Assembly: GCA_016714745.1 (NCBI GenBank)
Contig: JADKCG010000027.1
Span: 1 to 64,000 of the forward strand
Direction of reading: 5' to 3'
Length of the DNA stretch: 64,000 nt
Origin: Elusimicrobiota bacterium
GTDB taxonomy: Bacteria; Elusimicrobiota; Elusimicrobia; FEN-1173
Positions within the stretch are counted from its first letter, which is position 1; each line of letters starts with the position of its first letter. This document shows positions 46,923-56,394 of this stretch, one piece after another. The notes under the pieces were generated by a model. The model saw only the letters and a program-made list of their open reading frames with translations. It did not search any database and was not told where the DNA came from. A program made the position numbers and the translations under genes.

Positions 46923-48149
46923 TTATGCCCCTTGGATTTTTTGTTCCAAGGACGGGATTGGAATCGCTGGGTCGACGTCCGCGTTTTCGGTTCCCGCGTC
47001 CCACCCGAAGCCGAAAAGCTTAAAGAAGTCTTCCCGGTAACCCCGCAAATCCGCCAACTCTTCCACGTTGCGTCCGTTCACCCGGTCCCACGCCCGAGAC
47101 ACTTCGCGTTGCACATCGGGCCGCATTTCCCAATCGTCAAGGCGAATGCGTTCATGTTCGTCAACGGGCGGCGGAACGTCTCCGTACAGGTGATCAACGA
47201 ACAGACGCGCCATTTGTTCGATGCATCCTTCATGCAGGCCTTTGGATTTCATGACTTTGTAGAGGAGAGAAATATAGAGAGGCATCACCGGAATCGCAGA
47301 GCTGGCCTGGGTGACCAAGGCTTTGTTGACAGAGACCACCGCGCGCCCGCCGGTGCGCGCTAACCGTTCATTCAGCCGATGGGCCGTGGCTTCCAAGTGG
47401 TCTTTGGCACGGCCGATCGTTCCCCGTCGATAAATGGATTCTGTTAGTTCAGGGCCCGCGTACGAATAAGCCACAGTGATCGCCTGGGGGGCCAGGAGTT
47501 TTGCCCCGTCAAGGGCATCCATCCAGCGGTTCCAGTCGTCCCCGCCCATCACCGCCACGGTTTGGCTGATTTCAGTGAGTTCCGCGGGCGCGATGGAAAC
47601 CTCGGAGACAACTCCCGTCTGGAAATTTACTGTTTTTGAAGAGGTGGGGCGAAGAATGGGTTTGAGGACGGAGGTGAACACCTCGCCGGTGTCGGGGTGG
47701 GTTCGACGGGGCGAAGCGAGGCTGTAAACCACCAGGTCCACCGGACCGAAAGAATCTTTGAGAAGAGAAACGGCGCGCCGTTTCATGTCTGAGGAAAAGG
47801 CGTCCCCGTTGAGGCTCGCGGCCTGCACCCCCGCGGCCTGGGCTCTGCGTTCAAACGCCGCCGATTGGTACCACCCCGGCGTGGCGGTTCGTTTGTCGTC
47901 CGCGGGTTTTTCAAAAAAAATGCCCAGCGTTTTTGCCCCGTAGCCAAACGCCGCCATGATGCGGCTCGCAAGCCCGTATCCTGTGGAGGCGCCAATCACC
48001 AGAACGGTCTGGGGGACCCGTACGGGTCCAGGGGTTTGGGCTTTTGCCCGTGCGCGCGCGACCTCAATTTGTTCGTCCACATTTTTCGCGCACCCGTCGG
48101 GGTGGGCGGTCAAACAAATGAATCCCTTGGATTGGGGTCGAATGATCAT
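46923..48149 (-). CDS. fabV: FabV-type enoyl-ACP / trans-2-enoyl-CoA reductase
   Basis: 408 residues of the FabV/TER family. NADH-binding VLVIGASTGYGLASRIMAAF, FFEKPADDKRTATPGWY, LVVYSLASPRRTHPDTG, and the catalytic Y-x8-K in IYRRGTIGRAKDHLE. It reduces the double bond in fatty-acid elongation, or crotonyl-CoA in TER relatives, and cannot be assigned to one by eye. It lies downstream of typA on the same strand and converges with the CxxC gene at a 17-nt gap. Confidence 0.95.
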   Translation of the reverse strand: MIIRPQSKGFICLTAHPDGCAKNVDEQIEVARARAKAQTPGPVRVPQTVLVIGASTGYGLASRIMAAFGYGAKTLGIFFEKPADDKRTATPGWYQSAAFERRAQAAGVQAASLNGDAFSSDMKRRAVSLLKDSFGPVDLVVYSLASPRRTHPDTGEVFTSVLKPILRPTSSKTVNFQTGVVSEVSIAPAELTEISQTVAVMGGDDWNRWMDALDGAKLLAPQAITVAYSYAGPELTESIYRRGTIGRAKDHLEATAHRLNERLARTGGRAVVSVNKALVTQASSAIPVMPLYISLLYKVMKSKGLHEGCIEQMARLFVDHLYGDVPPPVDEHERIRLDDWEMRPDVQREVSRAWDRVNGRNVEELADLRGYREDFFKLFGFGWDAGTENADVDPAIPIPSLEQKIQGA

Positions 48150-48283
48150 GGGAAGAGTCTCCTTCAGTCGCTGATGTTGGACTCCGGACCGACGTTGCCC
48201 GAATGGAGGGGCGATTTTCGGTCTCGAAGGGGAAAACCCGAGTCAGCGTTTTCCCCTCCATGGGGCCACTCTAAAAAAACGGC

Positions 48284-50143
48284 TCAATCTTCTAAATCTT
48301 CTTCTCTTTTTTCATTTTTCCGCCGCAAGCTGTGGTCCAATTCTTTTTTGCGCAGACGAATGCTTTTGGGAGTGACCTCGGCCAATTCGTCGTCTTCAAT
48401 GTACGCGATGGCTTGCTCCAAAGAGAAAATCCGGGGAGGGGTGAGCTGGGTAATGTCGTCGGTCCCCGCGGCGCGCATGTTGGTGAGCGCTTTCTTTTTG
48501 CAGGGGTTGACGACCATGTCGTTTTCCCGGGAGTTTTGGCCCACAATCATTCCGGCGTAGATGTCCATCTGGGGCGACACGAAAAGAACGGACCGTTCCT
48601 GAAGGCTCTGCAGGGCGTAGGACGTGGCCAGGCCGGACTCTTTCGCCACCAACGCGCCCGCCGGTCGACGGGTGGACGCGCCCGCCCGGGGGATGTATCC
48701 GTGAAAACTGTGGTGCATGAGGCCGGTCCCTTTCGTTTGGGCAAGGAATTCGGATTTGAACCCGATCAAGGCGCGGGCGGTGATCACCCCTTCCAGTCGG
48801 ACTCGATGGTGGTGGTCGGCGTGCATGTTTTTGATGGCGAGACCGCGCTTACCGAGATTTTCCATCACGACGCCCTGGTAGGCTTGTTCCACGTCCACCA
48901 ACAGATATTCCGCCGGTTCCAAGACTTTGCCGTTTTCAGTTTTTAAGATGACTTGGGGGCGCGAGACCGCCAGCTCAAAGCCTTCCCGCCGCATGGTCTC
49001 GATCAGAACGGAAATATGCAGTTCGCCGCGGCCCGAGACCTTGAAGACGTTGAGGGCCATTTCTTCCACCCTCAGGCCCACGTTGGTCTTCATCTCTTGC
49101 TCCAACCGTTCCCTCAAGTGGCGGGAGGTGAGGAATTTTCCTTCGCGGCCTGAAAAAGGGCTGTCGTTCACCATAAACTCAATGGACAACGTGGGTTCGT
49201 CAATTTCCAAGGGAGGAAGGGCTTTTGGATTTTCGGCGGAAGCGACGGTGTCGCCGACGCGCGCCTCTTCCATTCCGGCCACCGCCACAATGTCCCCCGC
49301 CTGAGCAGAGGCAATCTCCCGCCGTTCCAAACCGAAGAAGCCGTAGAGTTTCATGACGCGAGCCGAAAGGCTCCGGCCATCTTGTTTCATCAAAGTGACG
49401 GTTTGGTTGCGCTCGAGTTTTCCCGCGCGGATGAGTCCGATGGCGATCCGTCCCACATAACTGTTGTAATCCACCATGGTGGTCAGCATTTGAAGGGGGC
49501 CGTCTGGATCGGCGATCGGGCCGGGCACATTTTGGATGATGGCCGAAAAAAGCGGTTGGAGATCCTTTGAAGGGGCATGGAGGTCTTCACTGGCCCAGCC
49601 GTTTTTTCCAGAGGCGTAAATAATGGGGAAATCCAGTTGTTCATCCGAGGCTTCAAGATCGACAAAGAGATCAAAGGTGGCGTTCAACGCTTTGGCGGGG
49701 TCGGCGAAAGGGCGGTCCACTTTGTTGATGACCACGATGGGGCGGAGGCCCAACTCGAGGGATTTGCGCAGGACGAATCGGGTTTGAGGCATGGGGCCGT
49801 CCAGCGCATCAATGAGGAGGAGGACGCCGTCCACCATGGTCAAAATGCGTTCCACTTCGCTCCCGAAATCCGCGTGGCCGGGGGTGTCCACGATGTTAAT
49901 GCGCGTCTCGCCCACCTGAACGGAAGTGCATTTTGCCAAAATGGTGATGCCCCGTTCCCGTTCTTGGGGGTTGGAATCCATCACGCATTCCTGGGCTTGA
50001 TCGGCTTTGACCTTAAACTCGCCGGTCTGGCGAAACATGGCATCGACGAGGGTCGTCTTCCCGTGATCGACGTGGGCGATGATGGCGATGTTCCGCACGT
50101 CTTTGCGACGGGGAAGGGGCGGCGAAACGGGAGAGAGGTCCAT
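48284..50143 (-). CDS. typA: Translational GTPase TypA/BipA
   Basis: 619 residues from ATG 50143 (AAGGA with 5-nt spacing); an upstream in-frame extension to 50260 is not family-like. P-loop [20 protein letters not shown], switch [11 protein letters not shown], switch [18 protein letters not shown], and NKVD are all present. The TypA-specific C-terminal end is also there ([20 protein letters not shown]). A ribosome-binding GTPase for 50S assembly and stress adaptation. Confidence 0.97.
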   Translation of the reverse strand: MDLSPVSPPLPRRKDVRNIAIIAHVDHGKTTLVDAMFRQTGEFKVKADQAQECVMDSNPQERERGITILAKCTSVQVGETRINIVDTPGHADFGSEVERILTMVDGVLLLIDALDGPMPQTRFVLRKSLELGLRPIVVINKVDRPFADPAKALNATFDLFVDLEASDEQLDFPIIYASGKNGWASEDLHAPSKDLQPLFSAIIQNVPGPIADPDGPLQMLTTMVDYNSYVGRIAIGLIRAGKLERNQTVTLMKQDGRSLSARVMKLYGFFGLERREIASAQAGDIVAVAGMEEARVGDTVASAENPKALPPLEIDEPTLSIEFMVNDSPFSGREGKFLTSRHLRERLEQEMKTNVGLRVEEMALNVFKVSGRGELHISVLIETMRREGFELAVSRPQVILKTENGKVLEPAEYLLVDVEQAYQGVVMENLGKRGLAIKNMHADHHHRVRLEGVITARALIGFKSEFLAQTKGTGLMHHSFHGYIPRAGASTRRPAGALVAKESGLATSYALQSLQERSVLFVSPQMDIYAGMIVGQNSRENDMVVNPCKKKALTNMRAAGTDDITQLTPPRIFSLEQAIAYIEDDELAEVTPKSIRLRKKELDHSLRRKNEKREEDLED

Positions 50144-50292
50144 AGAATCCTTAGAATTTAAATTTCCCGCCCCGGGCCATTTGTCGGCCCGATTGTGTTC
50201 CGGCGCAAACATGAAATGGAAAGGAGGGGGGATGGTGAAAGTCGAAAGATTATACCACAAATAGGGCCCAAGACATGCTTAAATAGTACCCC

Positions 50293-51177
50293 ATGGCAAG
50301 CGTCTTTCACCTCATGAACCCGTCCTTGCGCCAAACTCCCTGGGTGAGCGCCCTCACCAACTTTGGCAGGGATCTTTCCCAGTGGGCCCTGGTGACCCGG
50401 CAACATCCTCAACATACGGAGACGCTGTTGGACTGGGCCCTCAAAGTGAAGGTGACGCGCCTCGTGATCTGGGGCGGGGATGGAACGCTTCATCGGGTGG
50501 TCAAAGGTCTTTGGAAGCGGGGGGCCTTAGACAAAATGGAATTGGCGTTGGTGCCGGCCGGGACATGCAACGATCTGGCTCGGTATTACGGTCTGTCCAA
50601 AGAGAGTTGGGGCCGATGGGAGGCTGTTTCGCCCCAGGGCCGCTTGGCGTCTTTGACCTTGGCCCACCTGTCCTGGAAGACGTCGGCTCAGTCCTCGGTC
50701 ATCGATGGGGAAGACGTGTTTGTGAACAATGCCGGGTTTGGCCGGCCGTGCCCTTCCTTTGAAAAAAAAGATCCCCCGTGGCGTGTCTTGTTTTCCATGA
50801 ACCCCATCGGGGTGACGGCCCGTTGGGACGCGGGGACCTTGGAAGGCCGTTATTATTTTTCGTTGGCGGCGTTGGCCCCCTTTTTTTCCGGGGGTCTTTA
50901 TTTTGAGCCAAACGTTTCGCCGGAAGAAGGCCTCTTGCGTTTCTATTTTGTGCCCGCGCGCAACAAAGTGCGGTTGGCCGTTCGGCTTCTTCGGGGCCGT
51001 CTGGGGCGGTCCCTGTTTGACAGCAAGATCACAAAGTTGACGACGACGCGCCTGTCCATCGATACCGATGTCGCTGTTTGGCCCCAGTCGGACGGGGAGC
51101 CGCCCCCGCTGACCCCCTCCCGTCACCTGGAGTTTCGCGTTCTCCCAGAAAAAGTGAAATTGTGGGTGGTCCATTGA
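50293..51177 (+). CDS. Diacylglycerol kinase-family lipid kinase
   Basis: 294 residues with the DAGK catalytic signature VIWGGDGTLHRVVKGL and LVPAGTCNDLARYYGL, then the second domain (VFVNNAGFGRP, FYFVPARNKVRLAVRLLRGR). Members phosphorylate diacylglycerol, sphingosine or undecaprenol-type lipids; the substrate is not clear. ATG 50293 lacks a strong ribosome-binding site. It diverges from typA over 149 bp and overlaps the next gene by 4 nt. Confidence 0.88.
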   Translation: MASVFHLMNPSLRQTPWVSALTNFGRDLSQWALVTRQHPQHTETLLDWALKVKVTRLVIWGGDGTLHRVVKGLWKRGALDKMELALVPAGTCNDLARYYGLSKESWGRWEAVSPQGRLASLTLAHLSWKTSAQSSVIDGEDVFVNNAGFGRPCPSFEKKDPPWRVLFSMNPIGVTARWDAGTLEGRYYFSLAALAPFFSGGLYFEPNVSPEEGLLRFYFVPARNKVRLAVRLLRGRLGRSLFDSKITKLTTTRLSIDTDVAVWPQSDGEPPPLTPSRHLEFRVLPEKVKLWVVH

Positions 51178-51671
51178 TCCGCGCCTACGTGGATATCGAA
51201 ACGGACGACGGTCGCGCGATCACGGTCGTGGGAGTGTTCCGCCCGGACCGGGGATGCCGCCAGTGGGTCCGCCCCAACTTTTCCCGCATCGAATTGGTGA
51301 ACTTCCTTAACGGAGTTGAATGTCTAATGAGTTACAATGGGGCCCGTTTCGATCTGCCTCTTATAAAAAGCCAACTGCGCGTGGACTTGGAAGCGATGTT
51401 TCTTCATCGGGATTTGATGCTGGACTGTTGGGCCCACAACCTCAAGGGCGGCTTAAAAAATGTGGAACGGCTGTTGGGCATTCACCGCGACACCGAAGGC
51501 ATTGACGGTCTCGCGGCGATCCGGTTGTGGCACGCTCACCGTCGTGGAGATGCGGAGGCGTTGGAGACGCTTCTGCGTTACAACCGTGAAGATGTGGAAA
51601 ATTTAGAAAGTCTGGCGTTGAAACTGGGTGTTGTCGCGGTCGATTCCGCGCGGGAGGTGTTATGTCGGTAA
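51174..51671 (+). CDS. YprB-like RNase H-fold exonuclease
   Basis: About 165 residues. The 3'-5' exonuclease acidic motifs are visible: YVDIETDDGRAI (DxE), CLMSYNGARFDLPLIKSQL (D), and YNREDVENLESLALKL (YxxxD). This matches the YprB ribonuclease H-like group. It should act on DNA or RNA ends. TTG 51174 overlaps the kinase stop; GTG 51162 is an alternative. It overlaps folD by 10 nt. Confidence 0.82.
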   Translation: MIRAYVDIETDDGRAITVVGVFRPDRGCRQWVRPNFSRIELVNFLNGVECLMSYNGARFDLPLIKSQLRVDLEAMFLHRDLMLDCWAHNLKGGLKNVERLLGIHRDTEGIDGLAAIRLWHAHRRGDAEALETLLRYNREDVENLESLALKLGVVAVDSAREVLCR

Positions 51672-52534
51672 AAATCCTTGACGGAAAAGCGGCGGCGGAA
51701 AAAGTGTTGGCGGGGGTCGCCGAACGGGCGAACGCCTTGACGGCTCGGGGTCTGACCCCCGGTTTGGCAACGGTGCTGGTGGGGGAAGACCCGGCTTCCC
51801 ATGTGTACGTTGGACAAAAAATAAAAAAATGTCAGGCCGCGGGGATGGTGTCGGTTCATGTGCCGCTTCCGGCGACGATCACCCAGGACGCTCTTTTGGC
51901 GGAAATCCATCGCCTCAACCGGGATCCCCGCGTGCACGGCATTATCGTTCAACTGCCGCTTCCCAAACATCTCAACGCCGAGGCGGTTCTTTTGGTCCTC
52001 GACCCCGCGAAAGACGCGGACGGGCTTCACCCGTCCAACCAGGGGCGATGGATGCAAATGAAATCTTGGAAAGACGTGTTGGCCTCCGGCGTGGCGTTGC
52101 CGTGCACACCGGCCGGGGTGATGGAACTTTTGCGACAAAACGACATCCCGATCGCGTGGCGTCGGGCGGTGGTCGTGGGGCGGTCCAGCCTGGTGGGAAA
52201 ACCCCTGGCCATGATGCTCCTTGCCGCGGATGCCACGGTGACCGTGGCCCATTCCCGCACCGAAAAATTGGACGACATTTGCCGTCAGGCCGACATCCTT
52301 GTGGCGGCGATCGGGTCCCCAAAATTTGTCAAAAAAGAGTGGATCAAACGGGGCGCCGTGGTGGTGGACGTGGGGATGAACCGCACGGCAGAGGGGCTCT
52401 TTGGCGATGTGGATTTCGCGGGCGCTCAGGACGTGGCCGGTGCGATCACTCCGGTCCCCGGTGGGGTGGGGCCCATGACCGTGGCGTTGCTTCTCCAAAA
52501 TACGGTGCAAGCCGCTGAAAAACAGTTATTATAG
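51662..52534 (+). CDS. folD: Methylene-THF dehydrogenase/cyclohydrolase
   Basis: 290 residues. Catalytic Tyr/Lys in [59 protein letters not shown](P) motif [18 protein letters not shown], and the end [18 protein letters not shown]. It interconverts methylene- and formyl-tetrahydrofolate. It overlaps the exonuclease gene. Confidence 0.97.
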   Translation: MSVKILDGKAAAEKVLAGVAERANALTARGLTPGLATVLVGEDPASHVYVGQKIKKCQAAGMVSVHVPLPATITQDALLAEIHRLNRDPRVHGIIVQLPLPKHLNAEAVLLVLDPAKDADGLHPSNQGRWMQMKSWKDVLASGVALPCTPAGVMELLRQNDIPIAWRRAVVVGRSSLVGKPLAMMLLAADATVTVAHSRTEKLDDICRQADILVAAIGSPKFVKKEWIKRGAVVVDVGMNRTAEGLFGDVDFAGAQDVAGAITPVPGGVGPMTVALLLQNTVQAAEKQLL

Positions 52535-52563
52535 TTGCGACTCTTGATCAACGGGAGGTGTGT

Positions 52564-52788
52564 ATGAAGGGCAAAGTGAAGTGGTACAATCGTGTGAAGG
52601 GGTACGGTTTTTTGGTTCCCGAAGACGGAAGCGCCGAAGTTTTTGTCCACCATTCGGCTGTTCAGGCGAAAGGAAAGGACAAGGTGTTGGTCGACGGACA
52701 ATCGGTCGAGTTCGAGGTGACTTCAGGGCCGAAGGGCCCCTCGGCCGCGAACGTGAAACCCGAGGCGAAACCGGCCCCCGCCGCGTAA
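52564..52788 (+). CDS. Cold-shock-domain protein
   Basis: 74 residues. The cold-shock beta barrel carries RNP1-like [11 protein letters not shown] and RNP2-like VFVHHSAVQ. An RNA-binding, likely RNA-chaperone protein. ATG 52564 follows GGGAGG at 52552-52557. A short Pro/Ala/Lys tail replaces the usual end. The 52789-52923 spacer holds a perfect 24-bp palindrome. Confidence 0.93.
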   Translation: MKGKVKWYNRVKGYGFLVPEDGSAEVFVHHSAVQAKGKDKVLVDGQSVEFEVTSGPKGPSAANVKPEAKPAPAA

Positions 52789-52863
52789 TCTTTTCGAACA
52801 GCGCGTCCAACCGGTATTTGTCGTTGCTCCCGTGAGGGGGCAAAGGGGTTATTGTTTTTCCGT

Positions 52864-52887
52864 GGGGTCGGAAGATCTTCCGACCCC
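52864..52887. repeat. Perfect 24-bp palindrome
   Basis: GGGGTCGGAAGA and its exact reverse complement abut with no spacer, centred on AGATCT. It follows a T-rich stretch (TTATTGTTTTTCC). It could be an operator or an end-to-end folded terminator. No second copy was noticed in the window. Confidence 0.6.
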
Positions 52888-52923
52888 GAGGGCCACGACA
52901 AAACGGTTGGCGCGCACCTCCTT

Positions 52924-53598
52924 ATGAAACGTCTCCCTCTTCGGTGGGCGTCCTTTGGCGGGATTGAAGGATTGCCCCTGATCATCGTTTTTTCGAACGT
53001 CCTGGTGTATCTGTTTAATTTGTTTCAACCGGGCCTGATCGACCTTCTCAGTCTGTCCCACGACGCGTTGTGGGCCGGTCAATGGTGGAGGTTGGTGACG
53101 TTTGTTTTTGTCCCTCCCTTTAGTGGAACCGCGGGATCTCTGGCGGGTCCATCCCCTTTCCATGTGGTCATGATGTTCGTGTGGTTCCTGTTTTTGCACA
53201 CCATGGTCACTGCCCTGGAAAACGCGTGGGGCTCTGCCCGGTTCACGGTTTATTTTTTGGGAGGAGTCGTGGCCACGGCCTTGGTGGGCCTCCTGCCGTT
53301 CTCGGGGGCCCTGACCAACGGGTATCTCCAGGCAAGCCTCTTTTTGGCGTTCGCCACATTGTTTCCTGATGTGGAGGTTTTGCTTTTTTTTATCCTTCCC
53401 GTGAAAGTGAAATGGATGGGCGCTGTGACCTGGGGATCTTTGGGGCTGGGATTTTTGTGGGGCAACGCCCAAGAGCGGCTTACGATCGCCGCGGGATTGG
53501 TTAACTATTTCCTGGTTCTGGGGCCAGGTCTGTGGGTTCAGGCGCGTCTTCGCTGGCGGGCGTTTCAAAACCGGCGACGGTTTCGCGGTCGTCCGTAA
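52924..53598 (+). CDS. Rhomboid-like integral membrane protein
   Basis: About 224 residues with five to six hydrophobic segments. WWRLVTFVFVPP, ENAWGSARFTVYFLGGV and SLFLAFATLFPDVEVLLFFI match rhomboid-fold proteins. No GxSx catalytic serine is seen where the active enzymes have it, so this is more like an inactive rhomboid. The starts are weak: ATG 52924 has no good ribosome-binding site. Its end overlaps a minus-strand frame. Confidence 0.65.
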   Translation: MKRLPLRWASFGGIEGLPLIIVFSNVLVYLFNLFQPGLIDLLSLSHDALWAGQWWRLVTFVFVPPFSGTAGSLAGPSPFHVVMMFVWFLFLHTMVTALENAWGSARFTVYFLGGVVATALVGLLPFSGALTNGYLQASLFLAFATLFPDVEVLLFFILPVKVKWMGAVTWGSLGLGFLWGNAQERLTIAAGLVNYFLVLGPGLWVQARLRWRAFQNRRRFRGRP

Positions 53599-53863
53599 CC
53601 ACCTCCTCTTCCAGAGGGGGCAAAATCACTCCGGGTTTCGCGAGGACCTGAAACTCTTTGATTTTCTCCATGTAGGTGTCTTTTTTTCGGCGAACCCCTG
53701 ACCGTCGATTGGCGGTTCGTCGGCCGCCGCCGGCGGCGCGGCGGTGGCGGGGGGTCGGTTCTTTTTTTAACCGTTGCCGGCGCCGGCGCCGATCGGTTTT
53801 TCGGCGGTCTCCGAGCCGTTTTTTTGGCGAGGGCTTTTTCTTAATCTTTTTCATCCGACCCAT
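53501..53863 (-). CDS. Hypothetical Arg/Lys-rich protein
   Basis: 120 codons. The first half is extremely basic (RKTDRRRRRQRLKKE and GGGRRTANRRSGVRRKK), the second half acidic. It overlaps the rhomboid gene end by 98 bp in convergent orientation. No ribosome-binding site is clear. A nucleic-acid-binding role is possible from composition alone. The call could be an open frame in GC-rich DNA. Confidence 0.35.
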   Translation of the reverse strand: MGRMKKIKKKPSPKKRLGDRRKTDRRRRRQRLKKEPTPRHRRAAGGGRRTANRRSGVRRKKDTYMEKIKEFQVLAKPGVILPPLEEEVVTDDRETVAGFETPASEDAPEPTDLAPEPGNS

Positions 53864-54015
53864 TTTCTATCAAAACCAGCGGATTCCCGCTAGTCTCTTG
53901 TTTCTTAAATCTTCGATGACCCGCGCAAAATAATTCTTATTTTCGAAGGTAAAACACATGGAACGACTTTTCGGTTTTGGGTGTCTGTTCAGCCGTGGGG
54001 CCTTGCGCTGTCAGA

Positions 54016-54067
54016 GGCCAATCCTCCCGCACCTCCCTTTTTTTAAGGGGGGAAGGGGGGATTGGCC
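54016..54067. repeat. G-run inverted repeat (copy C)
   Basis: Imperfect arms starting GGCCAATCC and ending GGATTGGCC fold around TTTTTTTAA. The G-run AAGGGGGGAAGGGGGGATT matches the outer flank of repeat copy B. It lies 50 bp before the SNase gene in the 53864-54118 interval, which holds nothing else I recognise. Confidence 0.65.
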
Positions 54068-54118
54068 GGGGAATTTGTCTCGGCCCTGTTGGGTCCCGGC
54101 TCGTGCGGGTTAACACTC

Positions 54119-54982
54119 ATGAGAATCTTCACCCTCTCCCTCCTCTTCCTTTTATCGTCGCCCCGCGCGTGGCCAGAATTATCTCTCCAGCGGGTCGGTC
54201 TTCTCTTGGCATCCCGCGACGATTACGATGGTCAAAGCCTGTGTGTGGAAGGAACCGCTGAAAACATTTTGGAATCGGTCTCATTAAAAAAGAACCCATA
54301 CTATACTCTGAGCGTTAGGGAAGGCACCGAGCGGCTTAGGGTGTTTTCTTTTGGAAAGGCGGACATCACAGAGGGCCAATCCGTCTTGGCCTGCGGGCGA
54401 TTTCATAAAGAGAATAAGGTCGGGGAAAGGACGTACTTCAATGAAATGACCGCCTGTCTCGTGGAGTCTCTTCCGGGGGTGTTCGGTCTCGCTCTCCAGG
54501 CGGGACGTCGCCCGATTTTTTCAGGTACGGTCATTGGTGTTTTTGACGGAGACACGTTGGAGGTCTTGGTCCAACACCGGGCCCGGCCCATTCGTCTGGA
54601 AGGCGTGGACTGTCCCGAAAAACGTCAGGCGGATGGTCGCAGGGCCAAACAATTTACCGCTTCTCAGGTTCAAGGGAAGACCGTCTCGGTCGAGGTGGTG
54701 GACATCGATAAATACGGGCGCATGGTTGCTTGGGTCAAGAGGGAGGATGGTCGTCTATTGAATGAAGAAATTGTTCGAGCCGGGATGGGGTGGTGGTACA
54801 AAAAGTATGCCCCCGAAAACAAAAAGTTGGAACAACTCGAAACGGAGGCTCGCGCCGCAAAGCGAGGGTTGTGGTTAAGTAAAAAACCCCTTCCACCGTG
54901 GGAATTCCGCCACCTTCCTGCGAAAAACCGACGGAGGCGGAAAGGTCTGGCCTCTTCGCCTGCCCCCGTCCCCCTTCCGTGA
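54119..54982 (+). CDS. Secreted staphylococcal-nuclease-like protein
   Basis: 287 residues with a signal peptide (MRIFTLSLLFLLSSPRAWP). Residues 20-125 form an OB-like domain of unclear role. Residues 135-255 are an SNase domain: VIGVFDGDTLEVLV, RPIRLEGVDCPEKRQADGRR and DKYGRMVAWV, with the catalytic Arg/Asp/Glu set. A basic Pro-rich tail ends it. It should cut DNA or RNA in the periplasm or outside. ATG 54119 is preferred over the longer frame because of the signal peptide. Confidence 0.85.
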   Translation: MRIFTLSLLFLLSSPRAWPELSLQRVGLLLASRDDYDGQSLCVEGTAENILESVSLKKNPYYTLSVREGTERLRVFSFGKADITEGQSVLACGRFHKENKVGERTYFNEMTACLVESLPGVFGLALQAGRRPIFSGTVIGVFDGDTLEVLVQHRARPIRLEGVDCPEKRQADGRRAKQFTASQVQGKTVSVEVVDIDKYGRMVAWVKREDGRLLNEEIVRAGMGWWYKKYAPENKKLEQLETEARAAKRGLWLSKKPLPPWEFRHLPAKNRRRRKGLASSPAPVPLP

Positions 54983-54992
54983 CATATTTGTT

Positions 54993-55022
54993 TTGACACG
55001 GCTTCTCAGCGTTTAGTAGACT
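54993..55022 (+). promoter_or_regulatory. Sigma-70-type promoter of the ATP synthase operon
   Basis: Consensus TTGACA (54993-54998), 18-nt spacer, TAGACT (55017-55022). Transcription should begin near 55030. That places ATG 55031 at the very 5' end and supports GTG 55061 as the real first start. Confidence 0.75.
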
Positions 55023-55060
55023 CCTGCTTTATGTTAGGCTGTTGGAGAGGGGAGGCCCGT

Positions 55061-55261
55061 GTGGCGGCTCGGTCGAAAGGCGTCGACGCGGTTTTTGGCG
55101 GGACTCAGTTGGCGGTGTCGGTTCTGCTGGGCGTGTATGCCGGATATCGGTTGGATGGCCGGTGGGGAACGGGGCCTTGGTTTCTTTTAGCGGGGAGCGC
55201 TCTGGGATTGGGTGTTGGGTTGTACAGTTTCCTGGCGCCTTTTTTGAGGAAAGACCGATGA
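55061..55261 (+). CDS. AtpZ/AtpI-like small membrane protein
   Basis: 66 residues with two membrane helices (TQLAVSVLLGVYAGYRLDG and PWFLLAGSALGLGVGLYSFL), the AtpZ pattern. GTG 55061 has GGGGAGG with 7-nt spacing. Such proteins assist Fo assembly or act with AtpI in ion uptake. It is coupled to the next gene by a 4-nt overlap. Confidence 0.8.
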   Translation: MAARSKGVDAVFGGTQLAVSVLLGVYAGYRLDGRWGTGPWFLLAGSALGLGVGLYSFLAPFLRKDR

Positions 55262-55632
55262 CGGACCTCGGGCGCCTTCGCCTGTTTGCGACGGGAACGC
55301 TGGCGGCGGTGTCGGGGGGGGCGGCGTTGATGGCCCTTTGGATGCCGGGGGGACGTCCGATTTTTTTGGGTTTGGGCGTTGTGGCGGTTCTGGCAATCCC
55401 CAGTTATTGGGCTTTGTCCTTGACACTTCGCCTTTCGAACAGTAGATTCTACGGATCATTTGTGGGGGGGATGTTCGCCCGAATGGGAGGGGTGGGGGTC
55501 TGCGTGGGACTCCTGTGGCGCTACGAACGTGCGGCGGTGGTGCCTTTTGTTTTGGCCGCGGCGGTGGGGCTTGTCGGGGTTTCGTTCGTCGAGATGTATT
55601 TCATCGGGAGACAAAATAGGTTGCCGAATTGA
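55258..55632 (+). CDS. atpI: Atp operon membrane protein, AtpI-like
   Basis: 124 residues, four hydrophobic segments, between AtpZ and AtpB. Its place and shape fit ATP synthase subunit I, a c-ring assembly helper, but its sequence is not a close match. It overlaps atpB by 4 nt (TTGA). Confidence 0.65.
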   Translation: MTDLGRLRLFATGTLAAVSGGAALMALWMPGGRPIFLGLGVVAVLAIPSYWALSLTLRLSNSRFYGSFVGGMFARMGGVGVCVGLLWRYERAAVVPFVLAAAVGLVGVSFVEMYFIGRQNRLPN

Positions 55633-56375
55633 ACTTCGTCCATACGCTCGAACATCACCTGTTGGACCACGTCTATTCCCGCTTCGCGGTGGGGGCGTTG
55701 TCTCTCCCCTTTTCGAAACATCTTCTGATGATGTGGCTCTCCGCGGGAGCGGCGGTTTTAATTTTGGTTTTGGCTGGTCAGATGGCTCAACGCGGGAAGC
55801 GCAATCGTTTCGTTTATTTTATTGAAAGTCTTACGGTCTTTGTTCGGGATGAAATTGTCATCCCCAACATCGGCGAAGAGGGCCGTCCTTACCTCCCCTA
55901 TTTCTTAACCATATTCTTCTTCATTCTTTTTATGAACCTGATCGGAATGGTTCCCGGAAGCGCCACCGCCACAGGCAATATTTCTGTGACGGCCTCCTTG
56001 GCATTATGCACCCTCTTTGTGATCAACGTGGCGGGAATGCGCGCGCACGGAGTGGCGGGGTATGTCAAAAGCCTGGTGCCGCACGGGATGCCGGTGTGGC
56101 TCTTACCGCTGATGTATCCCATTGAACTTTTAGGAATGTTGACGAAAAGTTTTGCCCTCTCCATTCGTTTGTTCGCCAACATGATCGCCGGACACATTGT
56201 GATTTTCGCTTTCTTGGCTTTGATCTTCCTTTTTGGGAAATTGTGGGTGGCGCCGATGTCGGTGGCGGCCGCTCTCGGGATCAATCTTCTCGAGCTCTTT
56301 GTCGCGTTTCTTCAGGCGTATATTTTTACCCTGTTGTCCGCGATCTTTGTGGGCTCGGCCATTCATTCTCACTAA
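55629..56375 (+). CDS. atpB: ATP synthase subunit a
   Basis: 248 residues from TTG 55629. Five to six membrane helices. The essential arginine is in FALSIRLFANMIAGHI. The late GINLLELFVAFLQAYIFTLL helix is typical. It forms the ion half-channels next to the c ring. Confidence 0.96.
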   Translation: MNFVHTLEHHLLDHVYSRFAVGALSLPFSKHLLMMWLSAGAAVLILVLAGQMAQRGKRNRFVYFIESLTVFVRDEIVIPNIGEEGRPYLPYFLTIFFFILFMNLIGMVPGSATATGNISVTASLALCTLFVINVAGMRAHGVAGYVKSLVPHGMPVWLLPLMYPIELLGMLTKSFALSIRLFANMIAGHIVIFAFLALIFLFGKLWVAPMSVAAALGINLLELFVAFLQAYIFTLLSAIFVGSAIHSH

Positions 56376-56394
56376 AACTGAAGGAGGTAGGACA

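Noticed and set aside
48229..48256. Terminator between typA and fabV (GGGGAAAAC/GTTTTCCCC)
   Set aside because: A 9-bp stem exists but no T run follows on the minus strand, so termination there is not supported.
55031..55060. ATG 55031 as the first start of the ATP synthase operon
   Set aside because: It falls at the predicted transcription start and lacks a leader; GTG 55061 has GGGGAGG at proper distance.
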